This document shows, piece after piece, positions 24,928 to 38,228 of a stretch of DNA of 64,000 bases. How positions within the stretch are numbered: position 1 is the stretch's first letter; each line of letters begins with the position of its first letter. Source of the DNA: Sipunculus nudus (taxonomy: Eukaryota; Annelida; Sipuncula; Golfingiida; Sipunculidae); contig CM049315.1 in assembly GCA_026874595.1 (NCBI GenBank), positions 39,262,164-39,326,163 on the forward strand. The letters run 5' to 3'. Below the pieces are notes generated by a model. The model had not been told where the DNA came from. It ran no database searches and was given only the letters and a program-made list of their open reading frames with translations. Position numbers and translations under genes: made by a program.

Positions 24928-25020
24928 CCCTGGTTCAAATCCCACTGGTGCCTTAGTGGCATAATGGTGAAATCCTGCCAGAACCTTAGAGACTGGCATA
25001 TAAAACATAAAATCCAGAAT
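24928..25020 (+). mobile_element. 5'-truncated SINE at the duplication junction
   Basis: Begins CCCTGGTTCAAATCC and matches 18,511 onward. The B box is at 24,932-24,942, but the A-box half is replaced by GH10 intron sequence. It is probably transcriptionally dead because half of the internal promoter is missing. Confidence 0.75.
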
Positions 25021-26262
25021 GATCCAATCATTGCTGCAATTGATTTATTGGTGCATCACTTATATGCACCCTGTGATTTGTGAATGTCCCTGTTTTTGTG
25101 ACAGCCCCAGCCACCTCTGTGGTAAGTTATATTGGAAAATATTGTACAAGGCAGAAGTAAGACAGCACAATCAATATATATTTCATTATAATATTGACCA
25201 TGCAGCAGTGACCAGCTGTAGAGTTTTCTTTCCATTACATCTGTTGTGCTGTATCGATCCTTTTGTTGGTCTAACTATCAGGCCAAATCCATTGGTCCCG
25301 ATACGTATAGGAATATATGTATACATGTATCACATGTGCACACTTGACCAGGCATGACCAGTTGACAGATATTAATACTGGCAGCATGGTGGACCCTACA
25401 GGATATCCAGTCAGCATGCATAGTATGCCAGTGACATGGAATTTATAAATAGCTTCTCGTTACTCAAGGGGAACCGTTATGCTGCTTACCTGTCTGGTAA
25501 CAGGTGGAGATGAAATGAACCAGGCGGGTGACTGTGTGGGAGCGTACCTGTATACATACACCTTAACGAGGTTTACCTGTAAACAATACCTGAGCTGCCC
25601 ACAGTGGTTCATGTGTGAGTGACATTTTTTTGTGTTTATCTATCTAATGGTTGATATATTACTCCTGTAATTGTATACACATTAACGAGTTTGTTTACCT
25701 GAAAACAATACCTGAGCCAGTCACAGAGATTAAAATGTAAGTGCCATTAGAGTTTTTGTTTGTATTATGGAGGATGACGTACTCCTTTAATGATAGGTGT
25801 TAATGGACTTTTTTACAAGTAGCACTTAATTCTGATAGGTCATGGGTATCGTGCATCAGTCACAGTTTAGCACTTATGGAGGTGAACACTTTTATGTGGA
25901 GCTTTAAATGTTCAGCTAAGTTGAGCTTGCACAAATAGCTTGGTTTATGATGTTGAACCTCTCAGTTTGTTTTGATCGTTTAAATGTTCAAGGAACTACT
26001 ATTTAATGACACCTGTAATAGTTGGACACCTTGATAATTACTCTCTGCAGGGGCAGGCCCCGGGGTGTTGGGGTAGGGGTTTGTTAGTCACCTGTTATTG
26101 TGTGAATTTGTGAACATTTTGGGTTTAAATATTGCTTTGTACCTATCATAGGATTACCCATCTTGAGTTTGTAAAGGCCTTTCTGTGTCTCAACTGAAAT
26201 AATGAAAAATCATATTTAGCAACATTAATGCCCCAATACCAGCTTCTGTAGCTGAGGGGTAG

Positions 26263-26336
<74 letters not shown>

Positions 26337-27444
26337 TTATTTATTTTAACATGTGATACTGATTATAAAAGGATCTGGTTAAATATAAAGACGAAGCTAA
26401 CGGACCACACGGCTTTGGCACAATATTACGATAAGGTGTGATTATATAACAGGTTAAACATGTAGAAGGTCACTGTACGTTAGATATGGATCATCAATCT
26501 ATTCATCTAGCCTTGAGTGATAAACCTCTGGTGTAATACACCACATATACCTGGTGGCCAGATGACGAGTAACTCTTTGTAGTAAGTAAATTATTTATCA
26601 TTCTTACATAGTATTACATCTTTTGATATTATTATTCTGTATATTATTAAACCTCCTGAAGGATTATTATATTTCAGTCTATGTTTGGTTGACTGACAAA
26701 ATAATGACTTTTCTTATATATTTTTTGTGGAAAGTTAGGGGAACATCGAACACGTTACTTTTCAGAAGTAATCTGTCTCTAAAATAAAGATAAGACTCTC
26801 AACTATACCACTGCCAGATAGAGATTTCATATCTGTCGAAGGCAAGACCGTCATCTTCGACTAGTATGATGGGAGTCTTTATTTCAGCAGCCAGAGCTAA
26901 CCGGTTATGCGACAGTTATTTTTTTTCTCAGCTTACCGGTAAGTTTATTTCATGCTCTGATTTCCTTATGATTTGAAAACGATGATGTATTCATTTCATA
27001 AGAAGAAAAAACTAAAACCAAAATAGACTTCTAACAGACTTGCTAACTACGCAGATCATTAACTTATTTCTTTTCAGTAGAGTCGCGTGATGGACTCAGT
27101 TTCATATTTCATCTTTATGTAGCATTTGGCATTTGGTTTGCGTGTGGCCAACTGGGCTGTCCGATCATCGAAATTGGAACAAATATAGGCACACACACAG
27201 AACAGTGTTCATGGCTTTACATTTTTTTCATCAACAGAATCTTTTCCCTTGGGTCACGTTATATTACAATCTTATGGTGTGACCTTGCAATTTTTATCAA
27301 ACAATTTATAATAAGTTGCCATATCCATGCAAATGACAAAAATGTACATCGTTGGTTCAGATATAGTATAATTATGCCTCATGTGAGTGTTTGTATAATT
27401 GTGTAAGATCACAATTATTAGGAATATTATTATTTGTTTTACAG
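25021..27444. other. Upstream region of GH10 module B; no coding exon supported
   Basis: Duplicate of 18,604-21,033 with the same blocks, hairpin (~26,779-26,890) and acceptor (27,442-27,444) before the start codon. It is now intronic for any transcript that starts at module A. Confidence 0.5.
26264..26335. repeat. (AT)n microsatellite, unit B
   Basis: Pure run of about 36 AT dinucleotides at the position matching the interrupted array in unit A. Confidence 0.95.
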
Positions 27445-27472
27445 AGTTCTAATACTAGACTAGATTACCATC

Positions 27473-30400
27473 ATGATCACGTGGTTATCGTGTTCGGCAC
27501 TGCTGATGACGTCAGCTTCTCGTCAGACGGAGTTGCTCAAGAACCCGGATTTCGAGCTGCCTTATGATGGACAGAACAACTGGTGGTGTCTAAACTGTAA
27601 CTTGGATAAGAGTACAGACGCCTACCGCGGGTCATACAGCGGTCGTGTAACCAGCAGGCAAGTCAGATAATCAGCGGAAGATACTTGTCCTGTAGATTTA
27701 AGAAAAATATGTTGAATCTTTACCGTGTTCATTCACATACGGCTCATACTGTAATCTTCAGTTTAATGAAAAAATTAAAGAGTAAGTATATAAATAAAAT
27801 GTTAAAACTAATATACATATATATATATATATATTTATGAATATGTATAAATATATATGTCTGTATGTGTGTATATATATGTGAGTCTTTCTACATATCA
27901 TATTTCCATGATTCTTCAAATTAAAACAATGTAAATGAATCTATTTTCCACTGAAGGTGTTAAAATGTCGGTGACCATTTACAGGCAAGCCAGCTGGGCA
28001 GGCATATCACAGTATGTCCCCGTGCAACCAAATCGACGTTATGCGTACTCTCTACGTGTGAAGATTTTAAACCAGAACCAGAAAAAAATGTGGCACTATA
28101 TGAAGTGTACGTTACACGTCACTTACATGGACGGCAAGTACTTTAAACATGTACTAGATGAAGTGTATGAATAAACGATGTACAAAAAAGTCATGGAAAA
28201 ATAAAAAATGAAATAACAGCATTATAATGCTTATACAAGAACTGAAGTTGCAAAATCCACCCATAAATGAAACTGATATTACGGTAATGTATAAATGAAA
28301 TTATATTTTTTTTTATTCCATGCATATATTGTAAGTTGCCAAATGTAGATAATAAGAGGTTACATAAAATGACCATTACCGGTTTCATAAACAGGGAGAA
28401 GCACATAAGAGACATACAAGATGTTAAGATTCACTCAGGCAAAACGGTGCTTATATATATCACATACACCTGAAAAAAAATATATTTTCCATAATTACAT
28501 TTTATAAGGTGGATAATGCAGTTTTGTAAAGATGTCATTAAGGGATGAACGACATGCCATTTCAATGATTTACAAGCAGTTCCTTGACATATTATATTTA
28601 TATGTTTTACACAGGAAGTGTACAATACCCGATGCTGGGAGAGTCACCGTACGTACAGCAGGCCGATGGCTGGACCCAGATGGGTGGAGATTTTCAAATG
28701 GACGGCAGAAGTAAGTTAAATATGACAAAATATTCTGATGAAAGTGAAGTAAATATGAATATTAAACGGAGTCTGAAACAAATTACATAACATTAACAAT
28801 TTATATCAACAATATGAACCAAATTAAGGTTTGCGAAGGAAACAAGGATTAATATACTGCGGATTTTTTATTTGTATATATATTTTTTTTTTCGGGGGGG
28901 GGGTAACCTCCTCCATTTCTAATGCTTATAAGCCTTAACATGTTTTAACCGGTATGGTTTACGTATTCGCATATCAGCTTTGGACAAAGTGACAGGACGG
29001 CAGCATACACTATTCCTGTCATTAATATCCTTAAATCTCAAGTACAGTAGCAACCGTTTATTTGATTTACTCCTTTGCTTGATCATAACACTTATCAGAA
29101 CACTCGTTTAGGTGAGACTCACTGCTTTAGACCCCATCCTTCGTATTAAGCCTACATACCAGTCACATGGACCACAAAAAACCAGTTATATGGATATTAT
29201 CATTTATACATTGTCCTACAGGCATCTCACAGGCCCGTTTCTACATAGAAGCGTCAGATCCGGATCTAAACTTTCTCGTCGACTCAGCGTCAATGACGGA
29301 AGTGACACTGAGCCCCACCTGGCGGAAAGAAGCTGACCTAGCAATTGAGCTCATCAGAAAACGAGATATGCAAATACGGTAATGTTTAGATAGGTACAAA
29401 TAAACAATCAGGCCTCACAAGGAAGTCGTATTAGATTTGTAGAAAACGGTAGGGTTTAAGCTTTTTCAAATATGGCGGACGAGCCGTGGCCTGCCCGGAT
29501 ATCGAGGGAAAGCGCCAATGCAGGAGAGCTGAATGCAATATTTGTGGTGTATTCACAGCCTTCTATAACTTTAGGGTTTGGGCGTCGTCTAAAAAGGGGT
29601 CATTCAGCTCTTACTTTGCCACCCATGTCCCCTTGCCTGTATACTGTCTCCACAGATAGATTCTCTACTGGACGTTGTCCTGGAGTACTTTCGTGTATAT
29701 TCCTCTCAGTTTCGCCAAACAGCTCAGGTGGGCTACAATATTGCGTACACACTAAAAACCGGATGTTTCCTTCTCGTTTCCCGAAACAGTTACAAGTCGA
29801 AAGTATGGGTATACCGCTAGTATTTAAAGTGTCAAAAATGTTACAAAATGGAACTGTTTAATGCGACTTAATCACAGGAGATTCGTAACATATTACATAT
29901 GATTAAAAAAAAGAATCAAACAGGTCTAACAAAATGCGATTATTGTCAGGTTTTCTACGCTGCGGTAGGCTATGACTTGCTTCCAGAATTAGTGAAAACT
30001 CCATTGGGACTACGGCCTTTATTGGGTACTAAAGTATTATATACTTCAGATTCAGACTGTCCATAGTGTTTCATCATAGAGTATTTTATGTTTTAAGCCA
30101 TTTACTATTGGTATTTTGTATAATTATTTTATCAAACACTAAATAAACAAAAGGTATGTCAATCCATGTTTTTAGCTGTCGATTTTCTTTATTTCTTTCT
30201 GTTTAAAGTAGCGTGTGATTTTTAAACCAAGTTTTTAAATACATGCATGTATTTTTTAAATATGTATGTACAAATCTCTCTCGAGGGCCCAAGGTGAGAT
30301 CAGTGCTTCATCATTGATTAGGTTTGTTTGTATAGACCCCTCATAATACATAAGTATATAAATTAGTAAATAGAAAAGAAGGACCCCGCACGACACGGTT

Positions 30401-33400
30401 CCTTGCGAATGCCTTTGGGGTTTGGCTTTGACAGTGAGAGTTGACTATAACATATTATAATGTCTGTAAGTGTCTTGAAGATCTGCGACCACTTCCAGTA
30501 CACCTCGATTTACTGCTACTGCCCGTGACTCAATATGAGGAATAAATGGAATCATGATCTAATTTTTGACAGAAACCCAGTCAAAAACGATGTGTAAAAC
30601 AGCAAAATATTCTAAATAATAGGATCATTACCATATGATTTTTTATCATTATAAGCAGTTTTATAGCAGACAAAATGGTTGCATTCGTTTCAGTTATATT
30701 TTAAATGAGAATGAACTTTGAATACTTACTTCAATCACTTTGAACTAGAATGCCTATTTATGCTTATTTATTGATTCAGACTTAACCTGGATTCAAGCTA
30801 CAGTCCCGAGGATGTAGAAGTACAGGTAAATGTCAAGCAAAAGGTGCCCAGATAAACATGTCTGGATAAAGCTGGCTTACATACAATTATAATGTGTGTT
30901 CCATCCAAAAAGTTTATACAAGAATGACAGAGAACTAGAACCAATCCAAATATTGCCCATGTTTCATTTTGATTGTTAATATGCATATTATATAGCCGAT
31001 TATAAAAATTTAATCTTTGATAATCTGTAATTAATCCGTAGGAATTTCATACCTTTGTTTTTGTCCAATTTTCGTATTTTACCATCCAAAGTATCGGTTA
31101 AGAAAGCTACCCTAAAAATTGTACACAAGCTAATGATAGTTTATATATCTTGGCATTTAAAATTAATATGATTATCTACACTATTTACTCCTAAGGTGGA
31201 GCTTCTCCGCCACGAGTTTGCTTTCGGATCAGCTGTAAAAGCCGACCTCATCAGCGGAAGTGACGCCACTTCCATAAGATACCAAGAAACGTTCTATGAC
31301 CTGTTTGACTGGGCCGTGTTGGAAAATGCACACAAGTGGAAACAGATGGAATACACCAGAGTAAGGACACTCTTTTATTTGTTTATTGCCTCGGTTTATG
31401 GTTTTATCTACGTACATATAAGAATATCTTCTTGGAATATTAATTATACCTCAATGTGTCTTACTATGTATTTTAATATTATAGCCGACATGCTTTGTTT
31501 TAGTCATGTTCTGGGAATATAATAACAAACTTATAGAAATAAATGAATGAGCTTTGTTAAATAAAATGTTGTAACTGTTCTTCTGCAGGGCTCGATTAAT
31601 TATGAAAGACCGGAGAAAGCCGTGGACGCTCTCAGAAATAGAAAGTATGTTTCATACTCTTTTTTAATCTTTATATGTGGAATAAAAATATGCAATGTAA
31701 GATAAAGCTTCATAGTGTTTTGCATTGTTCCGCATTGACATATTGACAATACACCAATTGGTAATACGATCATTTAAATTTTATAAAAACTATAGTGTTG
31801 CATTTTTTAATGGTAGGACTACATTGCGGATTCTTAAGATAGCTTAGTTTCTTAGGTTAAACTCCGTAACGAGTATTAATGCAAAAGAGTCGTCATAACT
31901 TGAGACATTTTTACAGCATTATGGTCCAGCTGCTTGTTATATTGACGTCTTTTTCTATCGTTGTGATATCGTCACACTACCTAGTTTGAATTTAGCTTTA
32001 AAATCTATGTAAAAATAAGTGTATAAGTATATAATAATATATACATATTTTGAATTCTTAGAATATTCTCAATCATAAAAGATATATATGACTTTAATCG
32101 AAGTTGTAGCTTTGAAGATTTAAAATTCAAATTCAAATTTGTTATTTTTTTAAACTTAATGCATCTCACATTCGGCATAGGATGAGTATTTAAAAATAAA
32201 ATCGAAAGAAGGTATATTTAAATATCTCCAGGAGTGTTTTTTTTATTATATGTTAGCGAATTATAGGAGCTAAATAATTCTCAATGAACAAACCAGCCTG
32301 TGATGCTTAAGTATACAAACAGTATACAACTTTGAAATGCCTTAAATGGTAAGATTTAATTATTTCTGTTAATGCCAATCACATAACTTGTTATTCAGAT
32401 ACAACGATACAGATGCTATCATTATATTTTTAACTCTTCTTTGGATATCATGAGGACACACAAACTCACACTTAATAGCGTTAATTATTTAAATAATGTT
32501 TAGGGGTGGAGAAAATGGAGGAATCGATTATTTAGAATAATTACGGTATACTGTCTTTGAACGCAGCATTACCCTCAGGGGACATTGTGTAACATGGGGT
32601 GTTGATGAGCGTGTTCCTGATTGGCTGAAGCCCCTGAGCGGAAATGAGGTTAGGACAGAAGTGACGAAAAGAATTAATGGAGTGGTCAGTCGTTTCAGGG
32701 GGAGGTGAGATATAATCTTGTTATCACATTAGATCTTAACATCCCTTTTTTCCATTCAGGAATGATCATCTTATTTTTCATGTCTGTTTAAGTTAAAGTG
32801 AAATCTGCTAGGGCTGTACATTTATTGTTAATGAAGATAATGAAGTCTCTTTGAGTGTAATGTTTTGCGCTTTGAAGTTTCCGATATAGATCCGATATAG
32901 AAAATCGGCTATCATATTCAGGGCTAACATCAATTTAGGAAAACAAATGTCCATAGCTTCATTGATTTATGAAAAAGATATGTTTGCATTTGCTTTCTCA
33001 AAGTACATGCATGCTGCATGTACTATTTGTATTTGTCCATGAAACTGGAGTTGTCTTCTAGAAGATTCTTTCCATAGACAATTATCTTATATAATTAAGA
33101 ACTATATATGTATTTTTACCCTAGATATAGTTTCTTAATTTCAGTCTAAATCATACAGTGTACTACTGAGTGTCATCTTTCACCACCTGCATCATTGGAT
33201 CACAGCTGGGTCTGCTCTAGTAAAATCAGGCCCTTAATACAAATCAATAGCTTCGGCGCTCAGGTTGGACCAAGAAATTGCCTTATCTCGACCTAAGGGT
33301 ATAGAAGCCTTTGAGTTAAAAACATATGATGCTCCAGTTTACCCGCCAAATTTAACGGTTTTGTCCTTCTTGCAGAATCCCCAAATTTGATACCATCACA

Positions 33401-36400
33401 GTAGTGGGAATAACCTGTACATTTAGGTCGTAAAAAGGGTGAAATGGTAGAAGGTACCAATGAATAAAATTAGCTCAATATGCACTTTAGTTCGTGTCTT
33501 TGGTAGTACATGGGTCTTAATTTTCTGACAACATTACTACGTTTTTACCTTAATATTTTAATAAAACATTATCCCCTCAGGATCTTTGTATGCCCATCAT
33601 AACGAACTGTATGAACTTGTTGTGAGCGGTCTTTGAACGGCTGCCACCCTTTTAACGCCCGCTTCTTCAAGGTCCAACAGCGATAAGATCATACGCTCCC
33701 GAGGCAGCGGAAATCATGCGCTTCTAATGAAGCAACTGATTTTCGCGCTGCCAGCTTTGACCGTTTATGATATATTTAGACACCAGATGGCGGTTCGTTG
33801 TCCGCTGAAAAAACCTGCGTATGATGTTACAAGCAGCCAACCAGATGCCAATAAACAAACACTAGAGAGGCATCCTGGCTCCGCCCATAGCTGCGCTTCA
33901 AGCGCCGCTGGATGAGTTTACGGTCGAATTTTAATTGCTCCCTCTGCATTCTCGTGTCATCGAATCATAATGACTGTGTTGGCGTAACCATGTATCTGTT
34001 GTCTGCAGAACTGATTTTTTTTAAACCAGCCAGCAAGGTGTGCACGCAGCCTTTGTTGTAACGTTTCGTTTGAAATAAAGCTCACCGGCCGGGCATCCTA
34101 TGTGCCCAAGGCCCTAAGCAAACCACGTCTGGGGCAATTCTCTCTGAGCCGGTGACGGTTACCAGGGCGATGAGCTGTCAATCAAAGCGAAATGAACATG
34201 ATTGGCTCCGTGTATTTCTCGCTTGGCAGTGTCTTCCAGCACAAGGTCTCGCCTGATTGGACAAAAATACAGTGCTCCCCTCTAGTGTAGCAATTGAGGA
34301 TATGAGGTCATAACAAACAGCGCTTACGATATAGGTACTAGGCCTATAGGTAAAGCGCTGTGTAAAGAGCGTATAAGATCAAAGCGGGGTCCCTGTCTTG
34401 ATTCCGTTGCAAAGGACTCTGGTACACTTTACTTAACCATGGCGACTTCTTCTCTATTTGAACATTAGGGCTGTTGGTAAAATTATGGATGTGTAGGGCA
34501 ATTGAGCATAAAAGTGGTGCTACAGCCTTTGCATAACACATCCAAAGACAACAACAAAAATCATTATTTGATACTGACACCGCCTAAAAAGTCACTTGTG
34601 CGATTCCAAAGGAGTCTCCTATTTGGAACCTTACAAGGCGTTTTCGTGAAGGTCAATTTCAAGAGGTTGATGTAGAACAGCAGAGCGAATGAGAATACAG
34701 CGTCTTGGGACGAGACAATTTTGATCCTACATAAACTCTGTTTATATTTTATGATTCGAGGTAGGGTTTAGGACAGTTATTGATATTTCGTCGCGACGTA
34801 CAAATAATTACCATAGTATAAAATTACACAAAGAGTAACTTATTTTCTTTTTATTCTAACCACTATGTTTTAATTGGTTAATTTAAAATAAATGCACTCA
34901 TGTTACGTTTTGCGTATCTATCCATTAAAAACGGACTCTTTTTTATCGTATATGTTACAGATTGGAGCACTGGGATGTGAACAATGAAGTTCAATACGGA
35001 ACGTTTTTTGAGCAGAAAACTGGCGATCCTTGGTATACAGAACAAATCTTCCGGGAGGTCCGGGGAGTAGACAGTGACGTTAAACTCTTCTTCAATGATT
35101 TCAACATTGTGACTAGTGGTCTCAGCACTCATGTACGTATATATATATATATATAAATTATCCAAATCGGAAAAGATCTATCCATGAGACAACGTTTCAA
35201 ATTTACTCTTTGTTTAATGTGAAAAAGGGGTTTATGTGTAAAAAAATTACCTTAATGTATAAGACCGTTACAGCTCAACAACTGTTTTCTCCTGATGCTC
35301 ATGATTGGTTCTTTGATCAAGAGGTTTAGAGCTTCTATAGAGGAAACGAGAATGATATATTATGTTTTGGTCAATTCCATGCCGAACAGCATCTTCATGC
35401 GTTGTGTATCCTCCTTCACACTATAAATATTCACCTGATTCCCAGCTCCCATTTCATGGATCCTTCTTTTCGCATATGAGGACAAGGTCTTCGATAATAT
35501 TGCTCAATCGTGCTCTTGCCCCGGTTTCTTAAAACAAACTTAAAACTGTTTGTAATCGCCCTGCGATCACTGGAAGTCTCCACTCGACCCGGTAATGGGG
35601 AATCAGCTATGGATTATACGGTCTTGGACCTATGAATGATATTGTGCCTCAGGGTCAACTTTTGAAAATCGCCACAAACACGGACAGAAGAAAGAAGCAA
35701 AACAACAACAAAAAACGGTAATTTTGAAATCGATTATTTTGCACCCTTGGAGCCTAAGAAAATCCAACCACAAAATATTGTGGTACAAATATTAATGTAG
35801 AAAAAAAATCCAACCCTAGAAGCATCCCCTTCCTGCAGGGGAAAGCTAATGTAAAAGTTCCACCAGTCCAAAGAACAAAAAAAATATTTTGACCTATTTT
35901 TTTAAATATCTTCGACTTTCACATAAATTTACAGATCTTACATTTACATCCTATCACATAGAGCAATCAAAGCATAAAGACAAGCATGTACATCTGAGCA
36001 TAACAGTTGCGTCCATTCTTAGAACCACTATCAAAAACAAAGCTTCTCATATTTACTTCAAACCTCGGTTCTCGTTCCCGTAGGCTTACAGACACCAGAT
36101 CGAGCATGCGCAGTTAAACAACGTCCCCGTTGATGGAATTGGCATTCAGAGTCACGTGGTTACAGGGTTTGATATTCCACTGATTGCTGTGAGTACTTTT
36201 GAAATTGGTTATAAACTATTTAAATTTTTAAGGGGTAAATGTGTAAATAAATTAATGCAATCACTTGATCGTTAACAGTCAGTGGGGATGTTAAATTTTG
36301 AATATGACATATGCTTCTGTTTACAAACACGGTTTCCGCATACTAGAAATTAACCTTAAATTTAATGATATAAAATCACTTAATAGAACCTCCTTTAATT

Positions 36401-37347
36401 ATTAAAAAAAAGAAAATAATTTAATGATACAAGAATCCAGATTATTTTTTTATTTTTCTATATTCAATTTCCACTAAAGGATATAAAGCTGTTTACCACT
36501 TGGAACCTTTTTTTCTTTCAATATATTAGACATACTTTTTGACAATCGGAAAATACATGTATAATGATATATTACATGATGCTAAAGTATGAGAAGACAG
36601 ATTGCGTTAGTTATGCATCAAGTTCCAAAATTATTATACATCGCCTGGATTTCCTCTGTGAGTTTTTAACAGATTACATATTCTGTATAGATTCTGCACA
36701 AGAATAATTATATTGTAAACACCTTGTTTTAGGCTATTTATTATACTTCAGAAACATGAAAAGGATAATAATAGTTGTTTCTAAATTCCTTACTAAGCGT
36801 TGTGTTTTCTATGTTCATATAGCAACCAGAAGACCTTAATTTTCCTTTACCAAAGTCCCCCAAACAGATAATTCTCGAACCTGGAGAATGAAAGAAACAC
36901 AACCAATTGCAACGTTTAAATTCGCGCTTCATTTTAATGGTAACTAAAAACTAGTTTGCCCAATATGAGTTAAAACAAAAGTGTTCTTTAAAAAAGTAAC
37001 GAATAAACAACCATATTATCTGTGTTTCATTCAGAATCGTCTGGACGTGCTTTCGGCTCTGGGTTTGCCTATCTGGGTCACCGAGCTGGATTACCCGGAC
37101 ACAGATCGAACCAAGCGTGCCGACGCCTATGAGGATTTGCTCCGCCTGTACTTCAGTCATCCGTCGATAGAGGGCGTCCTGGTTTGGGGATTCTGGGACG
37201 GTGCCCATTGGAAACCCAACGCCGCCTTGGCTGAGGGGGAAAATGTCGAGGTATTGTTTTAGTTAATATAATCCAACCATTGAAAAAGGTCCGTTAGAAC
37301 TGCATTTTGTTTCCATAATCTGATTTATTTAAGCATAAGTATGCTAG

Positions 37348-37412
<65 letters not shown>

Positions 37413-37727
37413 TATATATTGGTCCCTCCCGGCCGGCCGTGCTTATCGCCCAACCTCGAAAGCCAAGTTCCTCTTAATCAAATTAACCACCATATTTTGT
37501 TATATGTATTTAAATGATAATTAGGATTCATACCAAAATTCGAACTTGACCATATTCCGGTTTGTTACAAATTCATTTTATTTCGTCTTCATTTCGTAAA
37601 AGCATTTCATTATCGTTCCGCGTTACATCTTTATTTAATATATTTTCTACTCTCCCTCCCTCCCCCTCCCTCCCTCATTCTCTCACTCACTCTATCACCC
37701 AGTCACTCTTTCTCTGTCTGTCTCCTT

Positions 37728-37815
<88 letters not shown>

Positions 37816-38228
37816 AACATTATTCAATTTCCCTATCTGCCCGTTTGTCCTTTGGTCAATCCATCAGGTTGTCTGTCAAACTGTCAGTCTCATTTCTGCG
37901 TATTAATTCAAGAACTGGTCAAGCCTTTGCTGTTTAAATTGGTTTTTGAATATATTGAAATATCGATTATAGCATCTTTCCTGATATATACTCGATTTGA
38001 TTTCTCTTTTAGCTGAATGAAGCCGGCCTTCGATACAGGCAACTCGTCAGAGACACTTGGACCACGAACGAGGTACTTATACCGAGAAGTAACACAGAGA
38101 CGCTGTTTTTACGTGGTTTCCATGGAAACTACCGCCTGACCTTGAAGCTTAGAGGTAATCAGGTCAAGGTCATGACGTTTACCATGCCTTCCGGAGAAGG
38201 GCCGTTCGTGATTAACGTCGCAGCATAA
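27473..38228 (+). CDS. Secreted GH10 glycosidase (endo-1,4-beta-xylanase-like) with CBM4/9-like module, complete
   Basis: Exons: 27473-27657, 27985-28133, 28615-28710, 29222-29378, 30780-30825, 31196-31360, 31589-31644, 32567-32704, 34961-35132, 36084-36188, 37035-37250, 38013-38228. Phases agree throughout and give 566 residues. Domains in order: short signal peptide; CBM4/9-like module (~22-175); GH10 barrel (~180-500). GH10 marks include FAFGSAV and WAVLENAHKWKQME, LRGHCVTWGVDERVPDWL, and HWDVNNEVQ with the predicted acid/base E340. VPVDGIGIQSH and WVTELDYPD (predicted nucleophile E440) follow, then GVLVWGFWDGAHWKP. A ~70-residue C-terminal tail follows (HGNYRLTLKLRG...). GH10 enzymes hydrolyse internal beta-1,4 bonds of xylan and related glycans with a retaining double-displacement mechanism. 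Introns 1 and 2 use GC donors. Substrate is inferred from family only. Confidence 0.88.
29472..29861 (+). other. Long open frame inside GH10 intron 4 (unit B); not a supported gene
   Basis: Duplicate of the 129-codon frame at 22,850, with only a few amino-acid changes. Same judgement: unrecognised, intronic and probably not a gene. Confidence 0.25.
31645..32566. other. GH10 intron 7; nothing else seen
   Basis: AT-rich intron with GTATGT donor and CGCAG acceptor. No repeat or coding feature was recognised. Confidence 0.6.
33590..34360. other. GC-richer unidentified block in GH10 intron 8
   Basis: Base composition is clearly GC-richer than the surrounding intron, with blocks such as GCGGAAATCATGCGC, AACAGCGATAAGATC and GCCTGATTGGACAAAAATACAG. 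The 62-codon frame at 33,727 and the minus-strand frame at 34,344-34,580 have no recognised domain. It looks like one or more old interspersed elements. No terminal repeats were identified. Confidence 0.35.
37347..37408. repeat. (CT)n(AT)n compound microsatellite, GH10 intron 11
   Basis: A CT run followed directly by an AT run, starting about 100 bases after the exon 11 donor. Confidence 0.95.
37650..37812. repeat. CT-rich tract and (AT)n, GH10 intron 11
   Basis: CCCTCCCTCC-type pyrimidine tract grading into pure CT, then about 25 AT dinucleotides. The 84-codon frame over it is low complexity and not a gene. Confidence 0.95.

Larger units (their letters stand above)
24928..31548 (+). repeat. 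Tandem duplication unit B (about 6.6 kb)
   Basis: Second copy of the unit at 18,511-24,927. It ends at AAATGAAT (31,541-31,548) in GH10 intron 6, beyond which the unique 3' half of the gene follows. It starts with a SINE fragment lacking its A-box half. It carries ~200 bases in intron 3 (about 28,746-28,960, including a poly-T/poly-G run) that are absent from unit A. Confidence 0.95.
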
